Below, one piece after another: positions 62,837-64,000 of a stretch of 64,000 nt of DNA. The DNA lies in the NCBI GenBank assembly GCA_032718475.1, contig JAUCBJ010005570.1, forward strand, positions 1 to 64,000, given 5' to 3'. The position numbers and the translations under genes were made by a program. Position 1 is the stretch's first letter, and each line of letters starts with the position of its first letter. The notes beneath the pieces were generated by a model. That model made no database searches. It was not told the origin of the DNA and worked only from the letters and a program-made list of their open reading frames with translations. The DNA comes from Nemertoderma westbladi. Its lineage: Eukaryota > Xenacoelomorpha > Nemertodermatida > Nemertodermatidae.

Positions 62837-64000
62837 AGCGTCCGCTAATCGAGGCCGCTCGTGTCGACGGTATACTCGTTGAACCTCCGGACAATCGAGC
62901 GGATCTTGTCCATCGTATGGTACATGAGGTCAACCTACGCGCTAGACCTTTACCGAACTCATTTTATGGGATCAAAGACCACCCCTATTATGTCAATTTA
63001 ACCCAATATTATATGGTGAAACCGGAAGATCCTACGCACAGTTTGAGGTTTCTACCACTGATAAACCCCCTAGATCTTGTCGAACTCGAACAACTACAGA
63101 AACATCTAGATCAATTGGTTAAGGTAAACTCATTCAGAAAACCTTATAATGTTTCAAGAATAGAAAAGGACATAATACCTCCGTATAATCTCAATGGATT
63201 TGTTAAAACTCGATTAGTCCATTGGAATCTCGACGTATTGTTCGAGGAAGAGAGAATACAGCGATACAGAGATGCAGAGACTTATACTACACATTATCTG
63301 AAGTATAGCGATCTACCTAACGCAAGCGAACGCGCAACCTTATGGCATCCGGTGGGTATGACCATAGAAAACGCCACCAAAGAGTGGAACGAAACTCTTA
63401 ACGTTATCGAGATGTATGGAGTCGTCACCTACAATAACGAAGGAAGTGTTTCGGTTGGAGAACTGGGAACTACGCGAATGATACACATATGTGGACTAGC
63501 TGGTTCTACCCATGTGTTTACTCGAGCGTGTTCCGACGTGATCGATCACTCTTTTGAGACTCTCACGGAGATCCAAAAGAAACTCCGACATGGACAATTC
63601 GAACTCGCGCAGCGTTATGTTACCGATACCGAGCGTAAACCGGCCATGGGTATAGATGGATCTATGCTACCCCAGCCAGTGCTCGAGATGCTGTTTGACG
63701 AGAGACTCCTTAAAATCGGCTCAGCTGTTTATGGAGATCTCCAAAATGACTTCAGAAATATGGAGAATATCCCATATCCCTTCGTAGATACCCAGCTGAT
63801 TGCACCATGGGCAGAAGGTCGAGGTTTCTTCCGAACTATGTATGCCAATACATCAAGCGGAATCAATAAAGTACACCGAACCTCTATCGGACATCTTGCC
63901 TTCCAAGAATACGGATGGAATTTCAAAGTCGGAAACCCTGTCAGCTATCAACAAGTATATGGAGACCATTATTCTCGATTATACTTCGACGGACCATTGA
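62830..64000 (+). CDS. Unidentified ORF D, runs off the window; possible DEDD 3'-5' exonuclease-like region
   Basis: 390 codons from ATG 62830 with no stop before the window end; an in-frame TGA at 62824 fixes this ATG as the earliest start. Residues about 195-390 have an order that resembles RNase D/WRN-type exonucleases: GVVTYNNEGS (motif I usually D-x-E, here N-N-E), MIHICG strand, LLKIGSAVYGDLQNDF (compare the K-V-G-x-x-x-x-x-D motif II), YPFVDTQLIAPWA, and SIGHLAFQEYGWNF. Motif III would lie beyond the edge. The match is by eye and the missing Asp weakens it. Residues 1-190 are unrecognised. Confidence 0.6.
   Translation, partial: MLKRPLIEAARVDGILVEPPDNRADLVHRMVHEVNLRARPLPNSFYGIKDHPYYVNLTQYYMVKPEDPTHSLRFLPLINPLDLVELEQLQKHLDQLVKVNSFRKPYNVSRIEKDIIPPYNLNGFVKTRLVHWNLDVLFEEERIQRYRDAETYTTHYLKYSDLPNASERATLWHPVGMTIENATKEWNETLNVIEMYGVVTYNNEGSVSVGELGTTRMIHICGLAGSTHVFTRACSDVIDHSFETLTEIQKKLRHGQFELAQRYVTDTERKPAMGIDGSMLPQPVLEMLFDERLLKIGSAVYGDLQNDFRNMENIPYPFVDTQLIAPWAEGRGFFRTMYANTSSGINKVHRTSIGHLAFQEYGWNFKVGNPVSYQQVYGDHYSRLYFDGPL

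Overview
The window reads as introns and intergenic DNA of an animal genome. Introns have GT/AG borders, one host gene is a multi-domain fucolectin (FTP) lectin, two tRNA-derived SINEs are present, and BEL/Pao, Penelope-like, RTE-like and CR1-like retroelements dominate. The minus-strand SINE resembles spiralian/molluscan SINEs and FTP lectin expansions are common in marine invertebrates, so a mollusc or other marine invertebrate is the best guess; the species cannot be read from the sequence.

Layout. 1-10145: a minus-strand BEL/Pao retrotransposon, cut by the window start, with LTRs over 2 kb, an unusual coiled-coil ORF1 and a 919-codon Gag-protease frame from which reverse transcriptase, most of RNase H and integrase are missing. 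It sits inside a Penelope-like GIY-YIG fragment (10141-10562). 12345-35611: a host lectin gene on the plus strand with three FTP modules; modules 1 and 2 are a recent 2.3-kb tandem duplication, and module 3 is split by a 13.3-kb final intron packed with mobile DNA: a G-rich foldback element, a twin-primed RTE-like fragment, an inverted-repeat element holding a complete hammerhead ribozyme motif in sense with the lectin gene, two inverted Penelope-like copies around a PHD-finger LINE, and a SINE. 35.6-41.8 kb: diverged repeats, LINE pieces, a second SINE and a possible solo LTR. 41775-45540: an almost intact RTE-like LINE on the minus strand with one stop. 46751-48534: a DNA transposon with terminal inverted repeats carrying the end of a YqaJ-type exonuclease gene. 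49204-59506: a second BEL/Pao element of the same family, plus strand, with a rearranged LTR, ORF1, RT, RNase H and integrase but no Gag-protease block, and many lesions. 59.5-61.2 kb: AT-rich DNA with a duplicated, apparently structured RNA module. 61262-64000: a dense cluster of overlapping plus-strand frames unlike anything else in the window, ending in a 390-codon frame that runs off the window and weakly resembles DEDD 3'-5' exonucleases.

The most notable points are: (i) the hammerhead with every core base and all three stems; (ii) two BEL copies with complementary deletions (one Gag-protease, one Pol); (iii) the compact unidentified ORF cluster at the right edge; (iv) the YqaJ-carrying transposon; (v) the duplicated structured module with stems paired by different sequences in the two copies. 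Nothing here was computed or searched: identities are estimated by eye and family names come from motif recognition.
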